Assembly (NCBI RefSeq): GCF_014647515.1
Contig: NZ_BMPI01000028.1
Coordinates: 102,602 to 138,018, forward strand
DNA length: 35,417 nucleotides
From: Dactylosporangium sucinum
Lineage (GTDB): Bacteria; Actinomycetota; Actinomycetes; Mycobacteriales; Micromonosporaceae
Direction: 5' to 3'
Shown: positions 16,002 to 24,711 of the stretch, in pieces
How positions within the stretch are numbered: the first letter of the stretch is position 1
How the letters are laid out: each line of letters opens with the position of its first letter
Notes under the pieces: model-generated
What the model saw: only the letters and a program-made list of their open reading frames with translations
What the model was told of the DNA's origin: nothing
Databases searched by the model: none
Translations under genes and position numbers: made by a program

Positions 16002-16651
16002 TCGGTGAGGATTCCGCGCTCTTTCGCGAGGGACTGGCGTGCCTGCTGGCCGACGCGGGCCACGAGGTGGTGGAGAAGGCCCACGATGCCCCGTCCCTGC
16101 TGCAAGCGGTCGAGCGGACCGAGCCCGATCTCGCGATCATCGACATCCGGATGCCCCCCGACCGCACCGACGACGGCGCCCGCGCGGCTCGGCGGATCCG
16201 CACCACCCGGCCCCGCTGCGGGATCGTGCTGCTCTCCCAGCACATCGAGACCCGGCACTCCGTCGAACTCGTCGCGCACGGCGGGTTCGGCTACCTCCTC
16301 AAGGACCGGGTCCTCGACGTCGACGACTTCCTCGACGCGATACGCAGGATCGGTGCCGGCGGCTCCGCCCTCGATCCCGAGGTGGTGCGCCGGCTCGTCG
16401 GCGGACAGCGCAGCGACCGGCTGCTCGCCCCGCTCACCGAACGCGAACGCGACGTGCTGGCCCTCATGGCCGAGGGCCTGACCAACATCGGCATCGCCCG
16501 CCGGCTCTGGCTCACCGACCGCACGGTCGAGGCGCATGTCAGCTCGATCATGAACAAGCTGGGACTGCCCACGTCGGAGGAGGGTCACCGGCGGGTCCTG
16601 GCCGTGCTCGCGTACCTCAACCAACCCGGCACCACGACGCTCGCGCCATGA
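15989..16651 (+). CDS. NarL/LuxR-family response regulator
   Basis: A 220-residue regulator. The receiver domain (residues 1-125) has the acidic pocket ED (7-8), phosphorylation site D52 in LAIIDIRMPPD, a conserved Ser in IVLLSQH and Lys in YLLKDRV. The C-terminal LuxR-type helix-turn-helix (about 150-205) reads LTERERDVLALMAEGLTNIGIARRLWLTDRTVEAHVSSIMNKLG, split over two helices. The start is GTG at 15989, inside the end of the histidine kinase gene. It should be phosphorylated by the adjacent kinase and bind promoters, possibly the dyad at 13938-13972. The gene ends 22 bases before the convergent leucine-rich-repeat gene. Confidence 0.95.
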   Translation: MRIVIGEDSALFREGLACLLADAGHEVVEKAHDAPSLLQAVERTEPDLAIIDIRMPPDRTDDGARAARRIRTTRPRCGIVLLSQHIETRHSVELVAHGGFGYLLKDRVLDVDDFLDAIRRIGAGGSALDPEVVRRLVGGQRSDRLLAPLTERERDVLALMAEGLTNIGIARRLWLTDRTVEAHVSSIMNKLGLPTSEEGHRRVLAVLAYLNQPGTTTLAP

Positions 16652-16673
16652 CGACGGTCGCCGGGCGAGGGTG

Positions 16674-17267
16674 TCACAGGCGCAGGCGCGCGCCCAGCCG
16701 CTCGCGCAGCGCCACGCACACCTCGTCCGCCGGGATCGTGAAGACGGCGGGGCCGCCCCAGTCGAAGTACTCGCGGTCGTAGTCGGCGATGTCGTTGTCG
16801 GTCAGGTCGAGCAGGGTGAGGTTGTCGAGTGCGGCCGCGCGGAGCAGTGTGTCCAGTCCGGCGCACCGCACGTCGCGCAGCAGCAGCTCCCGCAGCGCCG
16901 GCATCGACGCGTCGGCCAGTGCCCCGAAACCCCCGCGCGTCACCGGGTTGCCGCTGAGGTCGAGCCGGGTCACGGTGTCGCGGAGCCGGCCGCCGGTGAG
17001 CGCGCGGATGCCGGCCTCCCCAATCCCGTTGCCGACGAGCTCCAGCTCGGCCACGGCGGTCAGGGCGGGGTTGGCCGCCAGCGCCGCCGCCCCGTCGTCG
17101 CCGAGCCGGTTGTCGTGCAGCGTGATCCGCCGCACGCCGGCGAACCGGGCGTCGGTGCGCAGCAGATCGTGCGAGGCGGGCTCCAGCGCGACGTTGCGCA
17201 GCGCCACCGACCGGGTCTCGGCGGCCCGGTCGAGCTCGTCGGCCAGTTGTCGAGCGCCGTCGTTCAC
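16674..17267 (-). CDS. Leucine-rich-repeat protein, ribonuclease-inhibitor type
   Basis: A 197-residue protein with about four LRR units of the RNI type: VRRITLHDNRLGDDGAAALAA, VAELELVGNGIGEAGIRALTG, VTRLDLSGNPVTRGGFGALAD and LTLLDLTDNDIADYD. A C-terminal cap carries ADEVCVALRERLGARLRL. No signal peptide is seen, so it is probably cytoplasmic and likely a protein-binding scaffold. The start is GTG at 17267, overlapping the stop of the ankyrin gene as GTGA, which indicates translational coupling and a possible common complex. The frame is open far upstream, but that part is a shadow of the ankyrin gene. The partner is unknown. Confidence 0.8.
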   Translation of the reverse strand: MNDGARQLADELDRAAETRSVALRNVALEPASHDLLRTDARFAGVRRITLHDNRLGDDGAAALAANPALTAVAELELVGNGIGEAGIRALTGGRLRDTVTRLDLSGNPVTRGGFGALADASMPALRELLLRDVRCAGLDTLLRAAALDNLTLLDLTDNDIADYDREYFDWGGPAVFTIPADEVCVALRERLGARLRL

Positions 17268-18973
17268 GTGGTCCCGACCTCCCGGGGTTGTTCGGCGCTG
17301 ACCCGCCGCCGCCAGAGATGACTGTATTCCGCGCGAATGATGACCGGATACCCCTTTGGGTCGCGGGCATCGGCCGAGGCACCGGCCGCCAGGAGCTGGC
17401 GGACCAGGGCTTCCGGGCCGTGCCGGCAGGCGTGGACGAACGGTGCCGATCCCTCCGCGTCCGGCGTGTCGACGTCGAGCCCGGCGGCGAGCAGCCGTGG
17501 CAGCAGGTCCGCGCCGGACAGCCAGGGCAACAGATGCAGCAGGGTCCGGCCGTCCTCGTCGCGGACGTGCGGGTCGAGCCCCGCGTCGAGCAGCGCCGCC
17601 ACCGCCGGGCCGTCGCCGTGCAGGACGATCCGCATCAGCCGCGCGCGGACTGCGCGCATCCGGTGCGGCATCCGGATGTCGGGCCGGCGCCAGCCGAGCC
17701 GTGCGGCGAAGCAGCCCTGCGCTCGGCCGCCCAGCGCCCGCAGCATCGCTTCCCGATCGAGCTCGGCGGGCGGGTGCGGGACGGCGATCTCGCCGTCGCG
17801 CATCGCGACCTGGTGCGTCGTGCCGGCGCACTCCACCCGAACCGTCCGGGGCAGGCCGGTTGCGGCCGGCGCCCTCGGCGTCCGAGCCGGGAACAGCACC
17901 GCCGCGACGAGCGGATGCAGGTCGTCCGGCTCCAGCCGCCCCGAGCGCAGCGCCGCCAGCTCGTCGGGCCAGTCGGTCAGCGTCCTGGGAAGGACCGGAA
18001 TCCGGCTCAGCGCGAGCCCGAACTCGGCGGTTTCCCGCCGTACCACGGCCTCGCCGGGCTGGCGGGACGGGACGGCCTCGTCGGCGGGCCGGACGGGTGA
18101 CGACACGATCCGGGCCCGGGGACGGGGGCCGTCGAGGCGATCGAGTACGGCCCACCGGTGGTTGCGCAGGTAGATCCGCACGAGCCCGGCCGGGTCCGCC
18201 TCGGCGATGCGGCGAGCCCGGCCGGCCAGGACGGTCAGGGCCGGGCGGGTCTGCGCCAGGGACTGCTCGACGATCCGCCGGCGAATCCGCTCGCGCTCCT
18301 GGGGGGAACGCCCGGGGTCGAAGGCCGCGGGGTCGATCCGCTCGCGGTCCCAGCCCGGGTCGAACAGGCGAACCTCGACGTCGAAGCCGGCCGCCGCCCA
18401 CGACTCCGCGTGCCGCCCGGCATCGGCGAGCATGAGGATGCGCTCGATGCGACCTTCGGGATCGTCGCCGCCCGGCGTCAGCCGCGCGCCGCCGGTGGTG
18501 AAGAACGGCAGCCGGGTCACGCCGCCGCACCGGGTCAGCAGCTCACCGGTGCGGCGGGCGTCCCAGCGGTCGCGGTGGTGCAGCAGGCTGTCGTCGCGCC
18601 GGCCCCGGTGTCCCAGGTATCCGGGCTCGACCTGGAGCGTGACCCGCTGCGGCCCGCGAAGGTGCGCCGGGAGGTGGGCCGAGAGCTCGTAGTCGCCGTA
18701 GCGGGCGAGCGGCAGCCAGGTGTGCGGGCTGAGCAGCCCGGTGCCGCCGTGCCGGGGCAGGTGCCAGCGGAGCAGGTCGGGCGCCAGATGGCGGAGGTCG
18801 TCGACGAGACGCGCCTGGTCCACGCCCTTCCTGCGCGCGACCCACGAGAGGTCGAAGCCGATGTCGATGTTCGCGGCCGCACACGCGCCCCGCCAGTCGC
18901 CGGCGAGCCGGAACCGCGTGGCACGCTCGACCATCCAGGCCGGCACCGCATGCCGGGACAGCGGCCGTCTCAC
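17264..18973 (-). CDS. Large protein with C-terminal ankyrin repeats
   Basis: A 569-residue protein. The C-terminal part (about residues 440-550) contains three ankyrin-like units: AVAALLDAGLDPHVRDEDGRT, DLLPRLLAAGLDVDTPDAEGS and ALVRQLLAAGASADARDPKGY. The N-terminal 430 residues match no family I can name. They are Arg- and Trp-rich, with a repeated pattern of Leu-rich helices and motifs such as DLLRWHLPRHGG, LLHHRDRWDARRTGELL and FDVEVRLFDPGWDRERIDP. No signal peptide or TM segment is evident. The start is GTG at 18973 with a modest GA-rich site upstream. It lies between an emfourin-like gene and an LRR gene on the same strand, and its stop overlaps the LRR start. Function unknown; protein interaction is the only supported role. 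Confidence 0.75.
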   Translation of the reverse strand: MRRPLSRHAVPAWMVERATRFRLAGDWRGACAAANIDIGFDLSWVARRKGVDQARLVDDLRHLAPDLLRWHLPRHGGTGLLSPHTWLPLARYGDYELSAHLPAHLRGPQRVTLQVEPGYLGHRGRRDDSLLHHRDRWDARRTGELLTRCGGVTRLPFFTTGGARLTPGGDDPEGRIERILMLADAGRHAESWAAAGFDVEVRLFDPGWDRERIDPAAFDPGRSPQERERIRRRIVEQSLAQTRPALTVLAGRARRIAEADPAGLVRIYLRNHRWAVLDRLDGPRPRARIVSSPVRPADEAVPSRQPGEAVVRRETAEFGLALSRIPVLPRTLTDWPDELAALRSGRLEPDDLHPLVAAVLFPARTPRAPAATGLPRTVRVECAGTTHQVAMRDGEIAVPHPPAELDREAMLRALGGRAQGCFAARLGWRRPDIRMPHRMRAVRARLMRIVLHGDGPAVAALLDAGLDPHVRDEDGRTLLHLLPWLSGADLLPRLLAAGLDVDTPDAEGSAPFVHACRHGPEALVRQLLAAGASADARDPKGYPVIIRAEYSHLWRRRVSAEQPREVGTT

Positions 18974-19007
18974 GTCGCCCGATCGCCTCGCCGGCGCGTC
19001 GACGGCC

Positions 19008-19301
19008 TCACGCGTCTCTGGCCATGACGTACTCGACGAGTTCCCGTGCCGCGGCGGGCAGGCTGTTGTCGAAGTACACGTACGTCTGCACGCGCCCGCC
19101 GCGATCCAGCCGCAGGTCGTAGCGCAGCGCGTCGGGCGGCGGCGGTGGCTGCGGCAGTCCCTCCGGCGGCGAGGGCAGCGCGGCGACCAGCGACGCCAGC
19201 TCGCTGGCCCGCGCGGCGGGCAGCAGGGCGCTGTCCAGCGTGCTGCGCCGTTCTCCGCCGCCGATGCCGCCGGTGCGGCGCACCTCCACCCGGACCGCCA
19301 T
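19008..19301 (-). CDS. Emfourin-like protease-inhibitor family protein
   Basis: A 97-residue protein resembling emfourin, the inhibitor of M4 metallopeptidases such as protealysin. The pattern is an N-terminal strand with a glycine turn (VRVEVRRTGGIGGGERR), a central helix (AARASELASLVAALP), a Pro-rich linker, then RYDLRLDRGGRVQTYVYFDNSLPAAARELVEYV. The ATG at 19301 is chosen because GGGAGG lies 9 bases before it. The GTG at 19310 sits against that site. Emfourin genes usually neighbour an M4 peptidase gene, but none is seen here. The closest peptidase is the M48 HtpX at 24.7-25.6 kb. The next gene downstream is the ankyrin protein, 34 bases on. Confidence 0.65.
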   Translation of the reverse strand: MAVRVEVRRTGGIGGGERRSTLDSALLPAARASELASLVAALPSPPEGLPQPPPPPDALRYDLRLDRGGRVQTYVYFDNSLPAAARELVEYVMARDA

Positions 19302-19404
19302 CCCGGTCACCCTCCCGCCCGCGAACCGAAACGTCGACCCTAATGCCCTCGGCGGGTCGCAGGGGCAGCCAGGCGGCTCGGCGACAGAAACCTTGACAGA
19401 CCCC

Positions 19405-20961
19405 CTAAACGGTCGCGGGGCGCAGCGGCACGGCGTCCGCGGTGGTGCTGTAGACGAATCGGTCCGGGCGTAGCACCGCCAGGTCGACCCGATGCCGGTC
19501 GAACCATTCGCCGAGCACGCCGTTGACGTCGACCACGTTGACCACGTCGTGGGCCGGGGCGCTCGGGGAGCCGGCCGAACCGGACGGCAGGACCCGGACG
19601 AAGGTCGCCGCGGGGCCCGCCCAGGCGGCCGCCGTCCGTGCGTCGACGCCCGGGCCGATCACCGTGAAGGCCGGTCCCAGCACGTCGTCCAGCAGGCGCG
19701 GGGTCGCCGTGCCCGGGGTCGTGACCTCCGGCTGGGGAAACATCGTGCCGATCGGGCCCTTGCGAACGCCGCCGGACAGCATGCCCGTACGCAACGCCGG
19801 GGCCGGCTTGAACTCGAAGTGGCGCACGAAACGGCGGACCCGGGGCACGACCTGGACGGCCCGGAGCACCGCGTCGCGCGCGGCGGCGGCGTAGCGGTTG
19901 CGGACCAGGAACACCTTGCCCATGCGGACGCTCGTGACCGCCATCTCCTCGGTGTGCGGACGCCGCTCGGCCTCGTACGTGTCGAGCAGGTCGGGGCCCG
20001 CCTCGCCGTCGAGGACCAGCGCGAGCTTCCAGGTGAGGTTCGCGGCGTCGCGCAGGCCGCTGCACAGGCCCTGGCCCAGGAACGGCGGCATCTGGTGAGC
20101 CGCGTCGCCGAGCAGGAGCACGCGTCCGCTGCGCCACCGCTCGGCGACCAGATGGTGGAAGGTGTAGACGATGGCGCGGGTGACGGTGAAGCGCTCCGGA
20201 TCGACGTACGGGGCCACCAGCCGGGCGATCGTCTCCGGCCGGGTCATCTCCTGCGGCGTCTCGCCGTCGCGGAGCATGAACTCCAGGCGATGGGTACCGA
20301 AGGCGCCCGGCGAGACGAACGCGGGACGGCGCCAGTCGCAGACGAACCGGGTCCGCGGCTGGCGGACCCCGCCGGGCGCGACGTCGCCGGAGATCGCCAG
20401 CCAGGGCTCCTCGTACGACGCGCCGTCGAGCTGGATGCCGGCGGCGGTCCGCGTCGTGCTCCGGGCGCCGTCGCAGCCCAGCACGTACCGGGCGCGTACC
20501 GTGGTGGCCTCGCCGGTCGCGACGTCGCGGAGCCCGACCGTGACGCCGTCGCCGTCCTGGGTCAGGTCGGTGAGCTCCACGCCGGTGCGCAGGGTGACGT
20601 GCGGGAACCGGTCGAAGCCCGCGCGCAGCGACGCCTCGAGGCGCGGCTGGTCGAAGAAGTGCAGGGGTTCGCTGCCGAGCCCGAAGTCGATCTCGTCGAG
20701 GGCGACCGTGGCGAAGGGCCGGCCGCTGCCGTCGACATAGTCGACGACCGGCGGCGGGTACATGTCGGCGGCCACCTCGTCGCGCAGCCCGGCCTGCTGG
20801 TATACCCGCAGCGCCTCGTCGTCGCAGGAGAACGCGCGGGGCTGCTGGTGCGGCGCGGTGCTGCGCTCGACGACCAGGGTGCGCACGCCGCGCATGCCGA
20901 GCAGGTTGGCGGTGAGCGCGCCGACCGGCCCGCAGCCCACCACGACGACGTCAGGATGCAT
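19405..20961 (-). CDS. FAD-dependent aromatic monooxygenase (MhpA-like)
   Basis: A 518-residue class A flavoprotein monooxygenase that hydroxylates an aromatic ring with NAD(P)H and oxygen. It shows the Rossmann motif VVVGCGPVGALTANLLGMRG at the N-terminus, the central YVLGCDGARSTTR (DG motif) and RVLLLGDAAHQMPPFLGQG (GD motif, near residue 280). DAANLTWKLALVLDG and a thioredoxin-like C-terminal domain (about 390-510) follow. Overall it is closest to 3-(3-hydroxyphenyl)propionate hydroxylases, but polyketide-tailoring hydroxylases are similar, so the substrate is open. It begins 5 bases after the stop of the large BTAD regulator, so that regulator's mRNA probably includes it. Confidence 0.9.
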   Translation of the reverse strand: MHPDVVVVGCGPVGALTANLLGMRGVRTLVVERSTAPHQQPRAFSCDDEALRVYQQAGLRDEVAADMYPPPVVDYVDGSGRPFATVALDEIDFGLGSEPLHFFDQPRLEASLRAGFDRFPHVTLRTGVELTDLTQDGDGVTVGLRDVATGEATTVRARYVLGCDGARSTTRTAAGIQLDGASYEEPWLAISGDVAPGGVRQPRTRFVCDWRRPAFVSPGAFGTHRLEFMLRDGETPQEMTRPETIARLVAPYVDPERFTVTRAIVYTFHHLVAERWRSGRVLLLGDAAHQMPPFLGQGLCSGLRDAANLTWKLALVLDGEAGPDLLDTYEAERRPHTEEMAVTSVRMGKVFLVRNRYAAAARDAVLRAVQVVPRVRRFVRHFEFKPAPALRTGMLSGGVRKGPIGTMFPQPEVTTPGTATPRLLDDVLGPAFTVIGPGVDARTAAAWAGPAATFVRVLPSGSAGSPSAPAHDVVNVVDVNGVLGEWFDRHRVDLAVLRPDRFVYSTTADAVPLRPATV

Positions 20962-20966
20962 GCCGC

Positions 20967-23900
20967 CTAGCGAAGACGACGGCTGTGGAGATCCTGTGGA
21001 GGCGGGTCTCCACAGCGGCTCACCAGCAGCCCGGCGCCCTGCTCGGCGGCGATCGCGGCGCCGCGCCGCACGTCCCGGTCGTCGCCGCGGGCCAGGCCCC
21101 GCACGCGGCGCAGCTCGGCGGTGAGCACCCGTTCGCCGACGGCTTCGGCCGCGGCGAGCCCGCCGTCGGCCAGCGCCGCCGCGGTCGCCGGATCGCCGGC
21201 CGTGAGGTAGGCGTCGGCCATCGCGGCGGTCGTGATCGTGCGCGTGGACCGCAGCCCGTGCCGGTAGATGGCCTCGCCCGCGGCCCGCATCGCGGAGAGC
21301 CGCGCCCGTTCGCCGTCGTGGACGGCCGCCCAGTCCGCCAGGAAGTCGCCGATGCCGACGAAGTGCGGCATGTGCTGCCGCTCGCCGATCTCACGGCACC
21401 GCCGGGCGGCCTCGCGGCCCGCCGGGGCGTCGCGCTCCTGCAGGGCCACCCAGGCCGCGAACAGCACGGCGTTGCCCCGGCCGTACGGATCGTCGGCGTG
21501 CTCGGCGAGTTGCCGCGCGGCCGCCAGGTCGGCGTGCGCCGCCGGCCGGTCGCCGCGCAGCGAGCGCACCAGCGCCCGGAAGTTGTACGGCGACAGCGTC
21601 GGGGTGCGCCCGACCTGCCCGCGCAGCCTTCGCGGCTCGACCGTGCGCAGCCGGTCGACAGCGATGGTGAGCTGCGCGTCGGCCTCGGCGAGACGGCCCG
21701 TGAAGTAGCCGACGACACCGAGCAGGTACGGCCCGGCGGCGGCGACCAGCGGGTCGTCGTCCGGCGCGGCGCCGGTCAGCCGGCGGGCCAGGTCGACGCC
21801 GATGGCGTACTCGGCCCGGTTGCAGGCGACCTCGCCGAGCGTCCACAGCGCCGTGCGCAGGTCGGCGCCGGGGCCGGCGAGCGGGAGCAGCCGCCGGGCG
21901 CGGGCCGCGGCCTGTTCGACCGCGTCGCTGCCCACGCCGACGGTGATCTGCAGCAGCGAGGTGCGATGCAGTTGTACCGTGAGCTCGGCCTCGGCCGCGT
22001 CCGGCGAGGTGGCGGCGTCGGGGGCGAGCCGGGCGGCGGCGCGGTCGAGGTGCGCGAGGGCGTCCTCGTAGGCCAGCCGCCACGTAGCGTCGTCGGCGGC
22101 CCGCCGCGTCCAGCGCAGGAAGTCCTCGCCGTGGCCGAGCCCGACCGCCTGCCCGTAGTGCCGGGCCAGCTCCGCCGGGGTCAGCCCGCCCAGGCCCGGC
22201 ATCCCCGCGGCGGTGCCGGCGAGGCGGGCGTGCAGGACGGCCCGTCTCGGCGCGGCCAGCTCGGCGTAGGCGACCTCGGCGAACAGCGGGTGCCGGAACC
22301 GCACCGCGCCCGGACCGGCCCCGGCGATCAGGTGCGCGGCGGCCGGGGCGGCCAGCAGCTCGGCCGCGTCGGTGCCGCTCGCCGAGTTCAGCAGCCGCAG
22401 GTCGAGCTCGCGGCCGGCGACGCCGAGCAGGTCGAGACACTCGCGGGTGGCCGGGTCGAGTGCCTGCAGCCGCAGCAGGACCGCGTCGCGCACGCTCGGG
22501 GGCAACGCGTCCCGATCCCGGGACGGGCCGGCGGACGCGAGCAGCTCGGTGAGGAAGAACGGGTTGCCGCCCGTCCGGTGCACCAGCCGCTCAACGAGCC
22601 CGGCGGCCGGGGCCGCGCCGGTGCGGTCGTGCACCAGGTCGGCCACCGCGGCCGTGCCGAGGCCGCCGAGCCGCAGCTGCCCGCCGCCCGGGGCGCGGGC
22701 CAGGTCGGCGAGCGTGGCGATGAGCCCGGCGTCGTGGTCGTACGGCCGCGACGTGACGACGACCAGCACCCGGCTGCGGTGGACGGTGGTGGCCAGGTAC
22801 CGCAGCAGCAGCCGCGAGTCGGGATCCGCGGCGTGCAGGTCGTCGAGGACGACGACCAGGCCGGACGGCTCGGCGACCGCGTGGACGAGCCCGGCGACGG
22901 CCTCATAGGCCCGGAACCGGGCCGCCGGGTCCGGCCCGTCGGCGCCGCTCGCCGCTTCGGCGGTGAAGCCGGACAGCGCCGTGCTCGCGCCGGGTTCGTC
23001 GGTTCCCGGCAGTACCGCGAGGCCGCGGAGGACCTGCGTCCACAGCCAGAACGGCGGCGCCTCGCCGAGGTCGGGGCAGCGGCCCCACACGACGGGGATC
23101 GCGGCCGCGGCGGCTCCGTCCGCGACCGCGGCGGCCAGGCTGGTCTTGCCGATGCCGGGCTCGCCGACGATGGTCGCGATGCGCCCGCCGTCGCGGCCGG
23201 CCGCCGCCAGCAGCTGCGCCAGCCGGGCCAGCTCGGCATCGCGGCCCACGAGCGACGTCCGGCGCGTCCCGCCCGCCGGAGCGGGCGCGGGCGCGTGCGC
23301 AACCGTGTGGGTGAGGATCCGGCGGTGCAGTTCGCGCAGCCGCGGGCCGGGCTCCACGCCGAACTCGTCGGCCAGCAGCAGACGGCCCGCATCGAACACT
23401 TCGAGCGCCTCGGTCTGCCGGCCGGCGCGGTACAGGGCGAGCATCAGCTGCTCGCGTCCCGCCTCCCGCGCCGGGTGCCCGTCGACGAAGCGCCGCAGGT
23501 CCGGCAGCACCGCACCGTGGCGCCCGCCGGCCACGGCGGCGGCGAGCCGGCCCTCCTCCGCGGTCAGCCGGGCCTCGGTGAGGCGGGCGACGTCGGGACG
23601 CACGGCGGCGAGGTCGGCGACGGCCGGGTCGCCACGCCACAGGCCCAGGGCTTCGGCGTACCACCGCTCGGCCGTGCCGGGATCGCCGTCGGCGAGCGCC
23701 CGGGCGCCCTTCTCGGCGAGCGCGGTGAACCGCACGGCATCGATCGCCTCGGGCGATACGCACAGCTCGTAGCCGCCGGTGTGGGAGCGCACGATCCGGC
23801 CCGGCGAGCGCGGCCCGCGACCGGGTTCGAGGGCGCGGCGCAGACCTGCGACATACGTCCGCAGCGTCACGAGCGCGCTCGAGGGCGGCGAGCCGTCCCA

Positions 23901-24047
23901 GAGCGCGTCGGCCAGCCAGTCGGCCGTGAGGAGCCGGTTTGGCCGCAGGAGCAGCAGGGACAGCAGCGCCTGCTGTTTCGGGCTCCCGACCGCGACCGGC
24001 TCGCCGTCGCGGGAGACCAGCAACGGCCCCAGGATCCCGAACCGCAC
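20967..24047 (-). CDS. BTAD/SARP-type transcriptional regulator with AAA ATPase domain
   Basis: A 1026-residue regulator of the AfsR/SARP-like group. Residues 1-95 form an OmpR-type winged helix (MRFGILGPLLVSRDGEPVAVG...LVTLRTYVAGLRRALEP). About 100-245 form the bacterial transcriptional activation (BTAD) helical repeats, ending FGVEPGPRLRELHRRIL. About 265-600 is an ATPase with Walker A VGEPGIGKTSLAAAV and Walker B LVVVLDDLHAADPDSR, preceded by the LVGRDAELARL motif. The rest is helical TPR-like sequence. The start is GTG at 24047 with GAGGG before it. Such proteins often activate secondary-metabolite or stress genes. The only gene directly behind it is the FAD monooxygenase, which is the natural first candidate target. 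The signal is unknown. Confidence 0.9.
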   Translation of the reverse strand: MRFGILGPLLVSRDGEPVAVGSPKQQALLSLLLLRPNRLLTADWLADALWDGSPPSSALVTLRTYVAGLRRALEPGRGPRSPGRIVRSHTGGYELCVSPEAIDAVRFTALAEKGARALADGDPGTAERWYAEALGLWRGDPAVADLAAVRPDVARLTEARLTAEEGRLAAAVAGGRHGAVLPDLRRFVDGHPAREAGREQLMLALYRAGRQTEALEVFDAGRLLLADEFGVEPGPRLRELHRRILTHTVAHAPAPAPAGGTRRTSLVGRDAELARLAQLLAAAGRDGGRIATIVGEPGIGKTSLAAAVADGAAAAAIPVVWGRCPDLGEAPPFWLWTQVLRGLAVLPGTDEPGASTALSGFTAEAASGADGPDPAARFRAYEAVAGLVHAVAEPSGLVVVLDDLHAADPDSRLLLRYLATTVHRSRVLVVVTSRPYDHDAGLIATLADLARAPGGGQLRLGGLGTAAVADLVHDRTGAAPAAGLVERLVHRTGGNPFFLTELLASAGPSRDRDALPPSVRDAVLLRLQALDPATRECLDLLGVAGRELDLRLLNSASGTDAAELLAAPAAAHLIAGAGPGAVRFRHPLFAEVAYAELAAPRRAVLHARLAGTAAGMPGLGGLTPAELARHYGQAVGLGHGEDFLRWTRRAADDATWRLAYEDALAHLDRAAARLAPDAATSPDAAEAELTVQLHRTSLLQITVGVGSDAVEQAAARARRLLPLAGPGADLRTALWTLGEVACNRAEYAIGVDLARRLTGAAPDDDPLVAAAGPYLLGVVGYFTGRLAEADAQLTIAVDRLRTVEPRRLRGQVGRTPTLSPYNFRALVRSLRGDRPAAHADLAAARQLAEHADDPYGRGNAVLFAAWVALQERDAPAGREAARRCREIGERQHMPHFVGIGDFLADWAAVHDGERARLSAMRAAGEAIYRHGLRSTRTITTAAMADAYLTAGDPATAAALADGGLAAAEAVGERVLTAELRRVRGLARGDDRDVRRGAAIAAEQGAGLLVSRCGDPPPQDLHSRRLR

Positions 24048-24138
24048 AAGTTTCCCTCGTCGCTCCCGGCACAGATCCGGTGATCCTACCCGTCGCGCGG
24101 GCTCCGCGTTGCCGGCGCGATGTGTCGGGAAGCCGCGC

Positions 24139-24711
24139 CTACAGGGCCGGAGTGGTCCAGATCGGGAACCAGCGGCCGAGGTCCGTCTCGACGGGAAGCT
24201 CGCCGCCGAGCTGGGCCCGGGTCTGCAGCTCGAGGGCGTTGTCGCGGGTGTGGGCCCCGGTGGGTGCGAACGGGTAGAACGTGCCGCGCTTGAACAGGTA
24301 GACCAGGCCGAGCCGGCGACTGTCGGCGGCCCCGACGAACCCGATGATCGTGCACAGCAGGCTGGGCCCGTAGCCGGCGTCGGCGAGGGTGCTGTTCACC
24401 GCGTGCAGGTCCGTCACCAGGCCGGCCAGGTCGCTGCTCTCGTGCCGGCTGGCGATCCACGTGTAGCCGTACTCGTCCTGGCTGACGGCCACATTCCCGG
24501 CGGCGTCCGCGGAGAGCAGCGCGACCGCGTCGGTCTGGGCCTGCGTGGCGGCCTGGCCTTCGGCCGGCTTGAAGCAGACCGCGCCGACGCCGGTCGGGAC
24601 CAGGTCCAGGGCCGCCTGCAGGGTGGTGGCCGCGGCCGGCACCCCGAACAGGGCGTCGAGGTCCGGCTGGACCGGCCTCGTGCGCCCCAGCAACGCGTCG
24701 AGGAATCTCAT
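24139..24711 (-). CDS. pspAB: PspA-associated protein PspAB
   Basis: A 190-residue soluble protein, last gene of the phage-shock-type cluster. It matches the actinobacterial PspAB family by its opening (MRFLDALLGRTRPVQPDLDALFGVP), its central TWIASRH...DLAGLVTDLHAVNSTL and its C-terminal VYLFKRGTFYPFAPTG...DLGRWFPIW. The biochemical role is not established. The family is defined by fixed neighbourhood with PspA and HtpX. The ATG overlaps the htpX stop as ATGA, so it is co-translated with the membrane protease. Confidence 0.85.
   Translation of the reverse strand: MRFLDALLGRTRPVQPDLDALFGVPAAATTLQAALDLVPTGVGAVCFKPAEGQAATQAQTDAVALLSADAAGNVAVSQDEYGYTWIASRHESSDLAGLVTDLHAVNSTLADAGYGPSLLCTIIGFVGAADSRRLGLVYLFKRGTFYPFAPTGAHTRDNALELQTRAQLGGELPVETDLGRWFPIWTTPAL

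Noticed and set aside
17268..18530. Upstream extension of the LRR frame
   Set aside because: It lies fully inside the ankyrin gene in another frame and is Arg/Pro/Ala-rich. The GTGA-coupled GTG at 17267 gives a complete LRR protein.
19405..24047. Secondary-metabolite gene cluster
   Set aside because: A SARP-like regulator and one monooxygenase are present, but no synthase, carrier protein or other tailoring gene lies next to them.
20985..24083. 1032-codon plus-strand open frame opposite the BTAD regulator
   Set aside because: It mirrors the regulator codon for codon, is Gly/Arg/Gln-rich and shows no recognisable domain. Long antisense frames are expected in GC-rich DNA.
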